From CALDTK01 sp045110575 (GTDB lineage: Bacteria; Bacteroidota; Bacteroidia; Chitinophagales; Saprospiraceae): 64,000 nt of DNA. This document shows, piece after piece, positions 25,527-34,851 of this stretch; position 1 is the first letter of the stretch, and every line of letters begins with the position of its first letter. The stretch covers positions 124,001 through 188,000 of the forward strand of contig JBGCGF010000003.1 of assembly GCA_045110575.1 (NCBI GenBank), in the 5' to 3' direction. The position numbers and the translations under genes are program-made. The notes under the pieces are model-generated. The model had not been told where the DNA came from. It saw only the letters and a program-made list of their open reading frames with translations, and searched no databases.

Positions 25527-26423
25527 ATGAACAGTAAATCACTACTTAAGGCTGGCGTTTGTCTTTTCGCGGTTGCAACTCTCTTCTTAGGGTGCGCAAA
25601 AGAAGAGCTAGATGTATCGTACATCTACCTGCCTGCTTTTGAAATACTTCCTTCAGCGACATCTGGCGACATCACCACACAAATTACGGATGTTCGGGTG
25701 GTTTTGGGCGCGGAAAGCTTGGGCTTTTACCCGCTTCCTGCTCGGATACCTATATTAGGTTCTGGATCACAATTGGTTCGACTCGAGCCAGTGGTGCGTG
25801 TCGCGGGACTTGCATCTAATCGTATCGTCTACCCATTTTACGAAGTTTTTGAAGAGACGCTCAATCTAGTGCCAGGCACGATTGATACGATTACTCCTCA
25901 ACTAAATTATAGATCGTCAGTAAGCTTTGCATACGTTGAGGACTTCGAGGGAAGCGATCCTTCCTTTCCCTTAAATCTTGATGATTTTACTGAAACGGAG
26001 TTTGTTCGTTCTACAGCTAATGTTAGAAGTGGAAGTGGTTCAGGAATGGCTACGGTGACAGAGGATGCTTCTGTTTTGGAAGTAGCAACTCCAGTCCTGA
26101 ATACAAATGGTCAGACATGGAATCGTATCTGGTTGGAAATGGACTTCTATCGTGATGAATCAGCAATTACAGTAGCTGTTCTTCCTGAAACACCAGAAAC
26201 AGATGAAACGAGACTCTTCCGATACGAACAAGGTGGCAACAAGAAAAATGAAGGAGAGAGTGGCCGCTGGATAAAACTCTATTTTGAACTCGTAGACAAT
26301 GGAATTCGCGAGTTCGCTACGGAGCCTTTTAGAATTGGATTTTTGTCAGCTCTTGACCAAACGGACACTAGTACAACTGCAGATATAGTCATTGACAACA
26401 TTAAGGTTGTCTACCAAAACTAG
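25527..26423 (+). CDS. Lipoprotein of unknown function, beta-rich
   Basis: A 298-residue protein counted from ATG 25527 (MNSKSLLKAGVCLFAVATLFLGCAKEE), with a clear lipobox LFLGC giving a lipid-anchored Cys near residue 23. The frame also reads upstream into the Gfo/Idh gene, but that extension would spoil the signal. The mature protein has alternating beta-type segments and a C-terminal jelly-roll-like region (VEDFEGSDPSFPLNLDDF to DIVIDNIKVVYQN). It starts 7 bases after the oxidoreductase stop and abuts the glycosyltransferase start, so it belongs to this three-gene unit. A role in surface polysaccharide handling is inferred from context only. Confidence 0.75.
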   Translation: MNSKSLLKAGVCLFAVATLFLGCAKEELDVSYIYLPAFEILPSATSGDITTQITDVRVVLGAESLGFYPLPARIPILGSGSQLVRLEPVVRVAGLASNRIVYPFYEVFEETLNLVPGTIDTITPQLNYRSSVSFAYVEDFEGSDPSFPLNLDDFTETEFVRSTANVRSGSGSGMATVTEDASVLEVATPVLNTNGQTWNRIWLEMDFYRDESAITVAVLPETPETDETRLFRYEQGGNKKNEGESGRWIKLYFELVDNGIREFATEPFRIGFLSALDQTDTSTTADIVIDNIKVVYQN

Positions 26424-27845
26424 ATGCTAAAAGACCGCAGAATAAGAGACACTCGGGTCTATCAGGTAGGTGACTTCCTGGCAGCAAGTCTTGCCTGGGC
26501 GGTATTCTACGCGTATCGCAAGTCATTAGAGATCGAACCCGTCACAAAAGATCTCATCTTTGCGGATCCAAATTTTTGGGCTGGTGTCTTACTGATTCCG
26601 GTAGCCTGGTTGATGTTTTATCTGCTGTTCGATCGCTACAAGGATATCTACCGGCTATCTCGATTAGCAACGCTAATTAGGACGTTTTTTATCTCTCTTT
26701 TAGGGGTGATCGTGCTATTCTTTACGCTGATTCTCGACGATGTAGTTAGTGTCTACACTACTTATTATCGATCCTTTTTGGTCCTCTTTAGTTTGCACTT
26801 TAGTATCACTATTCTGTTCCGAATGATACTGCTTACCAATGCTTCAAGGAAGTTGAAAGCTGGTAAAGTGGGGTATAACACACTTATCATCGGTGGAAAT
26901 GAACGTGCTCTTGCACTCTACGAGGACATTACAAACCGCTCGAAAAGCCTAGGCTACATGGTGAGAGGTTATGTCAGTACGAACGGTGATAATGAGCCGT
27001 TGCAAGGTCACTTGCCTATGTTAGGTAAGGTGTCTCACCTTCGCGAGGTTATTAGTGACTATGGCATCGAGGATGTGATTATTGCAACTGAAGCAAAAGA
27101 GCAAGAAAGACTAAGAGGCATCGTCGATATCCTATTTGAGTTTGGCGATAAGCTCTTGGTGCGAATTATTCCAGACATGTACGATATTCTGCTCGGTAAT
27201 GTGCGGATGAACAACGTGTATGGTGCCGTCGTCATAGAAATACGCCAGCACCTTATCTCAAGCACAGAGGCGGTGATTAAGCGTGCCATGGATGTATTGA
27301 TAAGTGGTGTAGCGATACTAATTCTTCTTCCGATTTACGCATACATCGCGTTACGTACTCGACTCAGTTCTGAAGGTCCTATCTTTTATAGGCAAGAGCG
27401 CGTCGGTCGTTTTGGCAAGAGCTTCAATATCATAAAGTTCAGGTCAATGTTCACGAACGCTGAGGATGCAGGTCCACAGTTGAGTAATGACCATGATCCA
27501 CGTATCACCCCATGGGGGCGCGTCATGCGTAAATGGCGCTTGGATGAGCTTCCTCAGTTCTGGAATGTCGTAAAGGGCGAGATGAGCCTCGTAGGACCTC
27601 GACCAGAGCGTCAGCACTTCATAGATCTGATCATGACGGAGGCTCCGCATTATCGTCACTTACTTAAAGTGCGCCCGGGTATTACAAGTTGGGGCCAGGT
27701 TAAGTATGGCTATGCGAGTAACCTGGAGCAAATGCTTGCTCGGTTACGCTTTGATATTCTGTATATCGAGAACATGAGCTTGGCCTTAGACGTCAAGATC
27801 ATCTTCTATACGGTTGTGGTGCTTTTTCAGGGTCGCGGTAAGTAG
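26424..27845 (+). CDS. Exopolysaccharide polyprenyl glycosylphosphotransferase
   Basis: A 473-residue initiating sugar transferase (WcaJ-like) that moves a sugar-1-phosphate to undecaprenyl phosphate. The N-terminal half has about four helices and a CoA-binding-like Rossmann domain (YNTLIIGGNERALALYEDI). The C-terminal catalytic domain carries KRAMDVLISGVAILILLP, GPIFYRQERVGRFGKSFNIIKFRSM, WRLDELPQFWNVVKGEMSLVGPRPE and RPGITSWGQV, all diagnostic. The start ATG follows the lipoprotein stop with no gap. It would start synthesis of a capsule or exopolysaccharide repeat, although no other polymerisation genes lie nearby. Confidence 0.95.
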   Translation: MLKDRRIRDTRVYQVGDFLAASLAWAVFYAYRKSLEIEPVTKDLIFADPNFWAGVLLIPVAWLMFYLLFDRYKDIYRLSRLATLIRTFFISLLGVIVLFFTLILDDVVSVYTTYYRSFLVLFSLHFSITILFRMILLTNASRKLKAGKVGYNTLIIGGNERALALYEDITNRSKSLGYMVRGYVSTNGDNEPLQGHLPMLGKVSHLREVISDYGIEDVIIATEAKEQERLRGIVDILFEFGDKLLVRIIPDMYDILLGNVRMNNVYGAVVIEIRQHLISSTEAVIKRAMDVLISGVAILILLPIYAYIALRTRLSSEGPIFYRQERVGRFGKSFNIIKFRSMFTNAEDAGPQLSNDHDPRITPWGRVMRKWRLDELPQFWNVVKGEMSLVGPRPERQHFIDLIMTEAPHYRHLLKVRPGITSWGQVKYGYASNLEQMLARLRFDILYIENMSLALDVKIIFYTVVVLFQGRGK

Positions 27846-27878
27846 TCGTTTTTTGACATCCGACATCGACATCTGAGA

Positions 27879-28510
27879 CCCGACATTCGGTGTCTGACCT
27901 CCGAGACGTGTTTCATCGCAAAGCAACCTTCGGTCTGCGCTAAGAGGCAAAGAGCGCTAAGTCGAGACGTTCATGCAGTGCGCGTGGGCTTTTAGAGCTT
28001 ATGACAGAAAGCTGTTCGTACTTAGGATGTGGGACACAAATCGCTTCGCCCCGTAGACCTAGGAGAACCTTCGGTTCATCTTTCTACTGACGTTACTTTC
28101 CCAGCGCCCGATATTCGGTGTCTGACCTCCGAGACGCGTTTCATCGCAAAGCGACCTTCGGTCTGCGCTAAGAGGCAAAGGGCGCTAAGTCGAGACGTTC
28201 ACGCAGTGCGCGTGGGCCATTAGAGCTTATGACAGCAAGCTGTCTTTGGGATGTGAGATGGTTTCGTCCTGCAGTCCTACGAGGGCCTTCGACTCATCTT
28301 TCTACTGACGTTACTTTACCAGCACCCGACATCTCCGAGACGCGTTTCATCGCAAAGCGACCTTCGGTCTGCGCTAAGAGGCAAAGAGCGCTAAGTCGAG
28401 ACGTTCATGCAGTGCGCTTGGGCCTTTAGAGCTTATGACAGCAAGCTGTCTTTAGGATGTCAGATCGCTTTGTCCTGCAGTCCTACGAGGGCCTTCGGCT
28501 CATCTTTCTG
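27879..28510. repeat. Three tandem copies of a roughly 220 bp non-coding repeat
   Basis: Copies begin at 27879, 28107 and 28325 (periods 228 and 218). All share GTTTCATCGCAAAGC, CTGCGCTAAGAGGCAAAG, GCGCTAAGTCGAGACGTTCA and TTAGAGCTTATGACAG. Several short stems recur: GACC-TTC-GGTC, GACAGC-AA-GCTGTC in copies 2 and 3, and a distal stem that is GAACC-TTC-GGTTC in copy 1 but changed in the others. The third copy lacks about 12 bases near its 5' end. No convincing protein is encoded. The block fills most of the 766-base gap between the glycosyltransferase and secDF. Confidence 0.85.
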
Positions 28511-28552
28511 CCAACTTTAATTTTATCCGACATCCAAGTAGCTCCAAACAAA

Positions 28553-28588
28553 AAAAACCGTCGTCCCATTTCTGGAACGACGGTTTTT
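28553..28588 (-). terminator. Terminator downstream of secDF
   Basis: AAAAACCGTCGT pairs with ACGACGGTTTTT, with an extra CC/GG pair inside and loop ATTTCT. A long A run on the plus strand gives a U tract on the secDF transcript, 24 bases after its stop. Confidence 0.88.
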
Positions 28589-28611
28589 AAAGCGTAAGCT
28601 TATCCTAAAGA

Positions 28612-31600
28612 CTATGCGTCTGTTGGAGTAATCTTAGATTCTGCAGCACGGGTAAAGCTACCAGTATTAGAAGAGTCAGTCGCTGAGATTGCCTTTGGCT
28701 TCGGCTTGATGTCCTTAACAAGGTCATTAACCGTAGCTGATGCAACGAATACAGATGAGTAAGTACCTACTAGGATACCTACAAGAAGTGCAAACGCGAA
28801 TCCTCGGATACTTCCACCACCAAAGGTGAAGAGCATTCCCACAACCAAAAGGGTAGTGAGTGAGGTAATCAACGTACGACTAAGAGTACTGTTGATTGCA
28901 AGGTTGAAGATCTCTTCCTTAGAACGTCCTGTGTAAGTTCCGATGAACTCACGAATACGGTCAAATACAATTACCGTATCGTTTACAGAGTAACCAATCA
29001 CTGTAAGGATCGCAGCAACAAACGCCTGGTCGATTTCCATGCTGAAAGGCAGGATACCGTGGAAGATGCTGAAAATACCTAGCGTGATGATAACATCGTG
29101 GAACAATGCAGCAACAGCTCCCATCGAGAATTCCCATCGAGAGAAACGAATGAAGAGGTAGAAGAAGATCAATAGAAGCGCAGCAATACCGGCCTTGAAT
29201 GAAGACGAGCGAATGTCGTCGGCAATCGTTGGACCTACTTTAGAAGAGCTAATGATACGAGTAGCATCACGCTGATCAGCCGTACGGAAAGCAACTGCAT
29301 CAATACCAGGCTGAACCTGTGCAACACCTTTGAATAACGCTGCAGTAACTAACTCCTGAGCATTTTGCTCAGTGTTGTCTACTTGGTAGCTTGTTGTGAT
29401 GTTAAAGGTCTGTGAACCGTCAACTGCCTTAACAACGGTACTCTGGTTTTCAAAAGAAGTAGAAAGTGCATCTCGTAATCCTTGTTGGTCGATATCGTTT
29501 CCAACAAACTCTACGTTGTAGCTGTATCCACCGCGGAAGTCAACACCAAGGTCAAATCCACGAGTGAAGATGCTTGCAAGGGAAGCGATGATCAAGATAG
29601 AAGATACGATGTATCCAATCTTACGCTTGCCCATCCAATCGATGTTGATCTTAGACATAACGTTCTCAGAGAAGCTAGTTGAGAAGCCAAGCTCTTTTCC
29701 GTCACGTGTGCGCCAGTCGATGAGAAGACGTGTAATCAATACCGCTGTAAAGAGCGAAGTGAAAATACCAATCATCAAAACGATTGCGAAACCCTTGATT
29801 GGGCCAAGTCCCCAGTAGTTGAGGACAAATGCAGTAAGTAACGTCGTTACGTTTGCATCAATGATCGCAGAGTAAGAAGCAGAGAAACCGTCCTTGATCG
29901 CAACCAAGTTTGATTTACCCGTTCGTAATTCCTCTCGGATACGCTCGTAGATGATCACGTTGGCATCGACTGCCATACCGATCGTCAGTACGATACCAGC
30001 AATACCAGGTAGAGTAAGTACTGTACCGAAGCTAGAAAGTGCACCGAAGATGAAGAAGATGTTCGCAAGAAGTGCTAGGATTGATACAAAACCAGCTCCG
30101 CTGTAGTACGCCAACATGAAGAGGAGTACAAGTGCAAAACCAATAACCAATGCTCTTACAGAGCTATCGATGTTATCTTGACCAAGTGAAGGTCCAACAA
30201 CGCTTTCTTGAATGATGCGCATCTCCGCAGGAAGACGACCAACTTCAATCTTAGTAGCGAGGTCAGTTGCCTCTTGGATGTTGAAGCCACCTGTGATACG
30301 TGAACGACCACCTGTAATTGGTTGGTTGATCACTGGAGCACTAATCACTTCGTTGTCAAGAACGATCGCAAACTCACGATTAACTCGTGATGTTGTGATC
30401 TCAGCCCACTCACGTGCACCAGTCTGGTCCATTGTGATGTTAACCTCAACCTCACCAGATCCTTGAACGTCTACACTTTGATTCGCATCAATAATGTGTG
30501 AACCGCTAAGTGCAGGTTCGCCACCAGCTTGGGTACGAAGCGCATATACAGTGTAATCTGCAGTGAACTCACGTGTGTCGCGGTCGCGGATTGGCTTCTG
30601 AGAAACAACGAATTTCGCATCCTTTGGAACGCTCTTTTTGAACGTTTCAGATTCGAAGATCTCTATAAGCTTATCCTTCGAAGTACGGTTCGTGTAACCA
30701 ATTACAGCAGTTGCACCCTGTTGTGGGTTGAGCGGCTGGAAAAGACTAAAGAGAGCACCAGCTGCAGCAGCATCGTTGACATAAACTGTGTCAAGCGTTG
30801 GCTCTTGAGTAGTGTCTTCGTTACCGAGTTCATCTGTAGGGTAGACCTTTACAATCTCCTTGATTTCTGGTTCAGTCGCTGTTGCACCACCTGCTTCAGC
30901 AGTTAATGCATCGTTTGCACCTACAAGCGCTTGGAAGATTCCAGCGTCTGTGTTACGGTAAACGTCGTAGAAGTCAAGTGCAGCTGCACCGACTAGGAAT
31001 CCACGAGCTCGCTCAGGGTTATCGATACCAGGAAGCTCAACAACGATAAGGTCGCGGGCTTCGTCTAGAGATACGTTTGGCTGAAGAACACCAAGGCGGT
31101 CAATACGCTCCTTCAGGAGTGAGTATGTCAGCTTTACAGTTTCCTTCGAAAGCTCAGTAAGCTTTCGTGCAACCTCTCCGTCTGGAGTTTGGAAGCTAAT
31201 CTCATCACGAAGCGTTTCGCTGCGAGAGAAGATGCTGGCCAAAGTCTTTCCGTTACCTAGGGTACGGAAATTGTCGACGAATAGAGTTACATAGTTAGAC
31301 TGAGTACTAGCCAAACCTTTATCAGCAGCATCGAGTGCAGCGACAAATGTTGGTTCAGTACTATTACCACTGAGCTTCTCTAGGAAGGTTCGTAGGTCCA
31401 CTTGCATGATCACGCTCATTCCGCCCTTAAGGTCGAGTCCGAGATTGATTTGCTGCTGCTTTACATCAGCGTAAGTGAAATCACGAATTCCAGCTAAGCT
31501 CCAAACGGTCTCGTTCGACATAGAGTCGAGATAACCGCGTCGTGCGTCGTTGTAACTTGTTGTCTTATCAGTACCCGTTAGAGTAGTAACTTTCGTTTCC

Positions 31601-31716
31601 GCGAAACTTTCAGCATCTGCTTCAACCCGATTTGCTGGGATGAAGAATAGAAGTTGATAGACACAGATAACGGTAAGCAGGATGAGGAAGAACCTCACTA
31701 TCCCTTTCCCTTGCAT
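28612..31716 (-). CDS. secDF: Fused protein translocase SecDF
   Basis: A 1034-residue fusion of SecD and SecF, the proton-driven accessory of the Sec translocon that pulls exported proteins across the inner membrane. The SecD half has a first helix (residues 8-26), the motif GLDLKGGMSVIMQVD, a large periplasmic P1 domain, and the five-helix block starting after VVGPSLGQDNID with GMAVDANVIIYERIREE. The SecF half carries GVDFRGGYSYNVEFVG, the helices, and VIGYSVNDTVIVFDRIRE. Fusion is the normal state in Bacteroidota. A strong terminator follows. A 351-base divergent spacer precedes it. It supplies the Sec step for the T9SS cargo seen here. Confidence 0.97.
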   Translation of the reverse strand: MQGKGIVRFFLILLTVICVYQLLFFIPANRVEADAESFAETKVTTLTGTDKTTSYNDARRGYLDSMSNETVWSLAGIRDFTYADVKQQQINLGLDLKGGMSVIMQVDLRTFLEKLSGNSTEPTFVAALDAADKGLASTQSNYVTLFVDNFRTLGNGKTLASIFSRSETLRDEISFQTPDGEVARKLTELSKETVKLTYSLLKERIDRLGVLQPNVSLDEARDLIVVELPGIDNPERARGFLVGAAALDFYDVYRNTDAGIFQALVGANDALTAEAGGATATEPEIKEIVKVYPTDELGNEDTTQEPTLDTVYVNDAAAAGALFSLFQPLNPQQGATAVIGYTNRTSKDKLIEIFESETFKKSVPKDAKFVVSQKPIRDRDTREFTADYTVYALRTQAGGEPALSGSHIIDANQSVDVQGSGEVEVNITMDQTGAREWAEITTSRVNREFAIVLDNEVISAPVINQPITGGRSRITGGFNIQEATDLATKIEVGRLPAEMRIIQESVVGPSLGQDNIDSSVRALVIGFALVLLFMLAYYSGAGFVSILALLANIFFIFGALSSFGTVLTLPGIAGIVLTIGMAVDANVIIYERIREELRTGKSNLVAIKDGFSASYSAIIDANVTTLLTAFVLNYWGLGPIKGFAIVLMIGIFTSLFTAVLITRLLIDWRTRDGKELGFSTSFSENVMSKINIDWMGKRKIGYIVSSILIIASLASIFTRGFDLGVDFRGGYSYNVEFVGNDIDQQGLRDALSTSFENQSTVVKAVDGSQTFNITTSYQVDNTEQNAQELVTAALFKGVAQVQPGIDAVAFRTADQRDATRIISSSKVGPTIADDIRSSSFKAGIAALLLIFFYLFIRFSRWEFSMGAVAALFHDVIITLGIFSIFHGILPFSMEIDQAFVAAILTVIGYSVNDTVIVFDRIREFIGTYTGRSKEEIFNLAINSTLSRTLITSLTTLLVVGMLFTFGGGSIRGFAFALLVGILVGTYSSVFVASATVNDLVKDIKPKPKAISATDSSNTGSFTRAAESKITPTDA

Positions 31717-32067
31717 AGTATGCGATTTTCAGTAGAGAGTGCGACTTTACACGCGGTTAGTAAAACCTTACGTTAAAAGCGGCGCGAAGATACGAGAATG
31801 TACCTGAACCATGCATAGGTTTTAAAGGATATCCGGAAATAGTCGAACTCTTTTGACTGCATAACCGTCTGACTATACGTATTCTGGGATGTATTGCCCC
31901 CTATTTGGTAGGTCGAGAAGAAGTTTTTCGAAAGTTTTGGCGAAAGCTGGCCCCTTTTCGTCCGTCCAAAGGCTGCGCTCGTCTAGTCAACGGAAGGTTT
32001 TACACTGTAATATGCCTGACTATCAACCGAAAAGTTACCTTGCGGTCACACTTAAAATTCAAAAACC
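31717..32067. other. Divergent intergenic spacer secDF / LysM gene
   Basis: 351 bases between divergently transcribed genes. It must hold two promoters, but no clear TTG...TAnnTTTG pair is evident. It contains one exact dispersed 14-mer (31934-31947). Two short overlapping frames here have no coding character. Confidence 0.6.
31934..31947 (+). repeat. Dispersed 14-mer GTTTTGGCGAAAGC, exact copy
   Basis: Exact class A copy in non-coding DNA between secDF and the LysM gene, showing that the repeat is not a codon effect. Confidence 0.9.
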
Positions 32068-32580
32068 ATGGGAGTATTCTCCTTTTTAAAGAACGCAGGC
32101 GCGAAAATTTTCGGCAGCGATAACAACGAAGAGGCTGTAAAAGCAGCAGCAGACAAAGCAGCGGCAGCGGCGGCAGCAGAGTCACGCGCAGCAGAAATGC
32201 TCGAGCGTCAGCGTGGAGTTCTTCTTCGCAGCGTTGTTGATAGTACAGGAATCCCAATCGAAAACCTTGACCTTCTAGTTGATCGCGATGCGGTGACTAT
32301 CCACGGTCAAGTGATGGAGCAGCAGCACAAAGAGAAGCTCGTTCTTGCCCTAGGCAACGTAACAGGTATCTCTACGGTAGATGATCGCATGACGGTTGTC
32401 AATCCTGAGCCAGAAGCAGACTTCTACGAGGTTAAGAGCGGCGATAGCCTTTCTAAGATCGCTAAGAAGTTCTACGGTAACGCAATGGAGTACCCAGCAA
32501 TCTTCGAGGCGAATAAGCCAATGCTTAAGGACGTAGATAAGATCTACCCAGGGCAGATGCTTCGTATCCCGAAGAAGTAA
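32068..32580 (+). CDS. lysM: BON and LysM domain protein (Kbp/YgaU-like)
   Basis: A 170-residue protein without a signal peptide. An Ala-rich helix (residues 20-45, AADKAAAAAAAESRAAE) leads into a BON domain (about residues 55-112, LDLLVDRDAVTIHGQVMEQQHKEKLVLALGNV). A C-terminal LysM domain follows (about residues 118-168, YEVKSGDSLSKIAKKFYGNAMEYPAIFEANK). This matches the E. coli potassium-binding protein Kbp/YgaU and its relatives. It probably senses potassium in the cytoplasm or binds cell wall, by family. A dispersed 14-mer lies 18 bases after the stop, followed by a bidirectional terminator. Confidence 0.92.
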   Translation: MGVFSFLKNAGAKIFGSDNNEEAVKAAADKAAAAAAAESRAAEMLERQRGVLLRSVVDSTGIPIENLDLLVDRDAVTIHGQVMEQQHKEKLVLALGNVTGISTVDDRMTVVNPEPEADFYEVKSGDSLSKIAKKFYGNAMEYPAIFEANKPMLKDVDKIYPGQMLRIPKK

Positions 32581-32598
32581 GGGGTCTAACGATCTTAG

Positions 32599-32612
32599 GT
32601 TTTGGCGAAAGC
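32599..32612 (+). repeat. Dispersed 14-mer GTTTTGGCGAAAGC, exact copy
   Basis: Exact class A copy in the 3' non-coding region of the LysM gene, 18 bases after its stop. Confidence 0.9.
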
Positions 32613-32651
32613 TAGTCTATCAAAGCTAGCAGAAAGCTATGAGCCTCAACT

Positions 32652-32692
32652 AAAAACAGGCACTTGACTCATCGTCAGGTGCCTGTTTTTTT
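32652..32692. terminator. Bidirectional terminator between convergent genes
   Basis: AAAAACAGGCAC-T-TGAC, loop TCATC, GTCA-G-GTGCCTGTTTTTTT. It serves the LysM gene on the plus strand and touches the stop codon of the FAD oxidoreductase gene on the minus strand. Confidence 0.85.
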
Positions 32693-33932
32693 ATGCCTTA
32701 GCTTTTGTAGCGGAGTATGATCCAGCAAGTTGGCCAGCCATCATTGCTCCTTGCAAACTTGGACTGAGCCGCCAATCTCCCGTTTCGAGTATTTGTTCGG
32801 TACCCCAAGTGCTTGGATCTGCCTTCCAGTTTACATGACGACTTGATGGCAATGCAAACGGTATGTCATAGTGACGCAAAGCTTTCCAATTCGGTAGTTC
32901 ATCGGCGAGCCAAGGAGAAAGCGACATTTTTACCTCCTTCACATAGGCGTCGAGCGATTGTCCTGTTTTCGCGAAAAGCGTAACACTGATTAGATGTTGA
33001 CCTGCCGGGGCATAAGAAGCCTGTGGTCCGCTAAGTATCGCAACGTTATTTACAGGGCATCCACCAGGGAGCAACGTGATCAAATCCGTCGGTAAGGAGG
33101 TCTGCTTTGCTGAGAAGTACACATTAATCGTACTCTCCCAATTGACCTTCGGGTGCTTCATCTCCGTGGGTGGGGCGATCGTATTGATTACTTTATGCGC
33201 AGTAAGTGTGGTCGATTCAGTGACAACCGACACAATCCCACCTTCCTGAGTCAGTTGGGTTACCGAGCTTGAAAGTCTTAGTACTTCACTAGGAAGTCGA
33301 TCAGCGAGCTGTTGTGCGACGGCTTGTAATCCGCCTTTCGGCAAAACCGCCTGTCCTTCAGCGAACATCTTGAACGTAAATAAGAACATCCGATTGGAGG
33401 TCATCAAGTCACGTTCAAGAAATATCCCTCCATAAAATGGTCGGAAAAAAAGGCTGATCATGTCATCAGAAAAGCCCCAGCGATTTAGAAAATCGTCAGT
33501 GCTCATTTCTGGCTCTTGAAACAGTTGCTCGCAAGAAGTGGTCTTCACCTTTCTGACAAGCTTGAGCAATTTCAGCTTATCGCCAAAACTTCCGACTGGA
33601 CTGTTCAAGGTTTTGAATAACATGCTCGGTTGACGCAACGGGTCACCGATCGTCGTGTGCTTTCCTCCTGGTAGCAGAATATGCGCACCAGGTGAAAACG
33701 CCTTCGTTTCTAGTAGTGGCTCATAAATCCAGCGCTTAATCGCAGGGTACGCGTTAAGTAGAACCTGAAAACCATGATCAAACTGAAAGCCATCGGCCTT
33801 ATCAGTAGCTAATCGGCCACCTACGCGGTCTTTAGCTTCAAGTAAGATAACCGATTTTCCTTGCTCAAGAAGTGTTAGGGAAGCTACAAGGCCTGAGGCC
33901 CCAGCTCCAATTACGATCACATCAGCGTCCAC
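32691..33932 (-). CDS. FAD-dependent oxidoreductase (amine oxidase / phytoene desaturase-like)
   Basis: A 413-residue flavoprotein. The N-terminal dinucleotide fold is DVIVIGAGASGLVASLTLLEQGKSVILLEAKDRVGGRLAT, with the GG motif typical of the amine oxidase superfamily. Next come FQFDHGFQVLLNAYP and, at the C-terminus, ILETGDWRLSPSLQGAMMAGQLAGSY, which closes the FAD site. Substrate is unknown. Carotenoid or polyamine chemistry is possible. It lies 3 bases downstream of the DUF547 gene on the same strand, so both form one unit. It carries a class B dispersed motif (33334-33347). Confidence 0.88.
   Translation of the reverse strand: MDADVIVIGAGASGLVASLTLLEQGKSVILLEAKDRVGGRLATDKADGFQFDHGFQVLLNAYPAIKRWIYEPLLETKAFSPGAHILLPGGKHTTIGDPLRQPSMLFKTLNSPVGSFGDKLKLLKLVRKVKTTSCEQLFQEPEMSTDDFLNRWGFSDDMISLFFRPFYGGIFLERDLMTSNRMFLFTFKMFAEGQAVLPKGGLQAVAQQLADRLPSEVLRLSSSVTQLTQEGGIVSVVTESTTLTAHKVINTIAPPTEMKHPKVNWESTINVYFSAKQTSLPTDLITLLPGGCPVNNVAILSGPQASYAPAGQHLISVTLFAKTGQSLDAYVKEVKMSLSPWLADELPNWKALRHYDIPFALPSSRHVNWKADPSTWGTEQILETGDWRLSPSLQGAMMAGQLAGSYSATKAKA
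33334..33347 (-). repeat. Dispersed 14-mer variant GTTTTGCCGAAAGG, exact class B copy
   Basis: Class B copy, sense to the FAD oxidoreductase gene, read as VLPKG. Confidence 0.85.
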
Positions 33933-33935
33933 AGG

Positions 33936-34697
33936 TTACTGCTTGTTCAGTGTCCAGTCGTAGTTTGTGAACTCAACAGTTACTGCGCTTGGTAGATCAA
34001 TGTACTTGCCTATGAATGCGCCGAGGTCGCCGAAATCTTCTCCATACCATTCGAAAATCTTACTTGCGCGGAAAGTGCTACCACTAAGTGCATTGTAAGA
34101 TTCGCTGCGGAGGAAACTACGTGTCTGCTCTTCTAATTGAGCTTCCAGCTTGCTTGCCACAAATGCTTCATTGCGCAATGGTGGGCAAGATGCCGCAGCA
34201 CAATTCACAGCAAAGTGAATGCGGGGCTCGTTAAACTGTGGACGGATGATCTCGTTCTCAATTTGATTCAGGGTGTAAGAAGTTTCACCGAGGGTAACAA
34301 CTTTCTTGTCCCATGGCTTCCCTTTTTCTAGATCCGTGATGCTCGTAATTGGATAATTGTCAAGTACAAGGTCCAAGGTTACAGCGTTGTATGCATTGAT
34401 CCAGTAGGCGAGTTTCTCATTTCTTGACCAACTCGAAGCAGGTGTATTCGCTGCCAGGGCTGTGATATAGCTGTTTAAGGCAGCGTGCTCTTTCTTGAGA
34501 CCAGCATAATTAACGTTACCCGCTGCAGAAACATACCGTTTAAGTAAGTCTGAAAAGGCAGCGTGAGAAGGTGGTGATACTGTCTCGGTAGAGGTAACAG
34601 GATCTATTGTGCTTGATGCAGCAAAAGATTGAGTGGTGTAAGCTTGCGCCAAAACCAATGCAGCGCAAAGCGCGAGTGTGAAGCGGATTCGTTTCAT
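33936..34697 (-). CDS. DUF547 domain secreted protein
   Basis: A 253-residue protein counted from ATG 34697 (MKRIRFTLALCAALVLAQAYTTQSFA), a good signal peptide. The longer frame to 34826 would hide it. The DUF547 core is LKRYVSAAGNVNYAGLKK, YWINAYNAVTLDLVLDNYP, LNQIENEIIRPQFNEPRIHFAVNCAAASCPPL. The last resembles a papain-like Cys-His arrangement noted for this family. Function is unknown, possibly a periplasmic hydrolase. It is cotranscribed with the FAD oxidoreductase. Confidence 0.88.
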   Translation of the reverse strand: MKRIRFTLALCAALVLAQAYTTQSFAASSTIDPVTSTETVSPPSHAAFSDLLKRYVSAAGNVNYAGLKKEHAALNSYITALAANTPASSWSRNEKLAYWINAYNAVTLDLVLDNYPITSITDLEKGKPWDKKVVTLGETSYTLNQIENEIIRPQFNEPRIHFAVNCAAASCPPLRNEAFVASKLEAQLEEQTRSFLRSESYNALSGSTFRASKIFEWYGEDFGDLGAFIGKYIDLPSAVTVEFTNYDWTLNKQ

Positions 34698-34836
34698 AGT
34701 GTAAGAATAACACACAAAACTCATGCTTAGGTTTGTCAAAAGCACAGTCTTATCGTTAATGGGGTGATAAAGTACTGAATTCGTCACTTTGTGTACCAAT
34801 GTCCTAACGTTATTCAGTCTATCCAATCAAGAACTA

Positions 34837-34844
34837 TAAGTTTG
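34837..34844 (+). promoter_or_regulatory. Possible -7 box for the gld operon
   Basis: TAAGTTTG matches the TAnnTTTG consensus 7 bases before the gldA start. No clear -33 TTG is present at the right distance, and the spacing implies a nearly leaderless transcript. Confidence 0.3.
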
Positions 34845-34851
34845 CGCTCGC

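Noticed and set aside
28029..28429. Two similar 64-66 codon frames sharing FIAKRPSVCAKRQRALSRDVHAVR
   Set aside because: They are translations of the tandem non-coding repeat. Similarity follows from DNA repetition, and the frames have no other coding features.
31889..32123. Short plus-strand frames between secDF and the LysM gene
   Set aside because: They overlap each other and the LysM start, have unnatural composition, and lie in a divergent promoter region.
32965..32979. GTTTTCGCGAAAAGC, and similar words at 33575 and 36241, as extra copies of the dispersed motif
   Set aside because: They need an insertion or deletion to match, so they were not counted among the about 30 sites.
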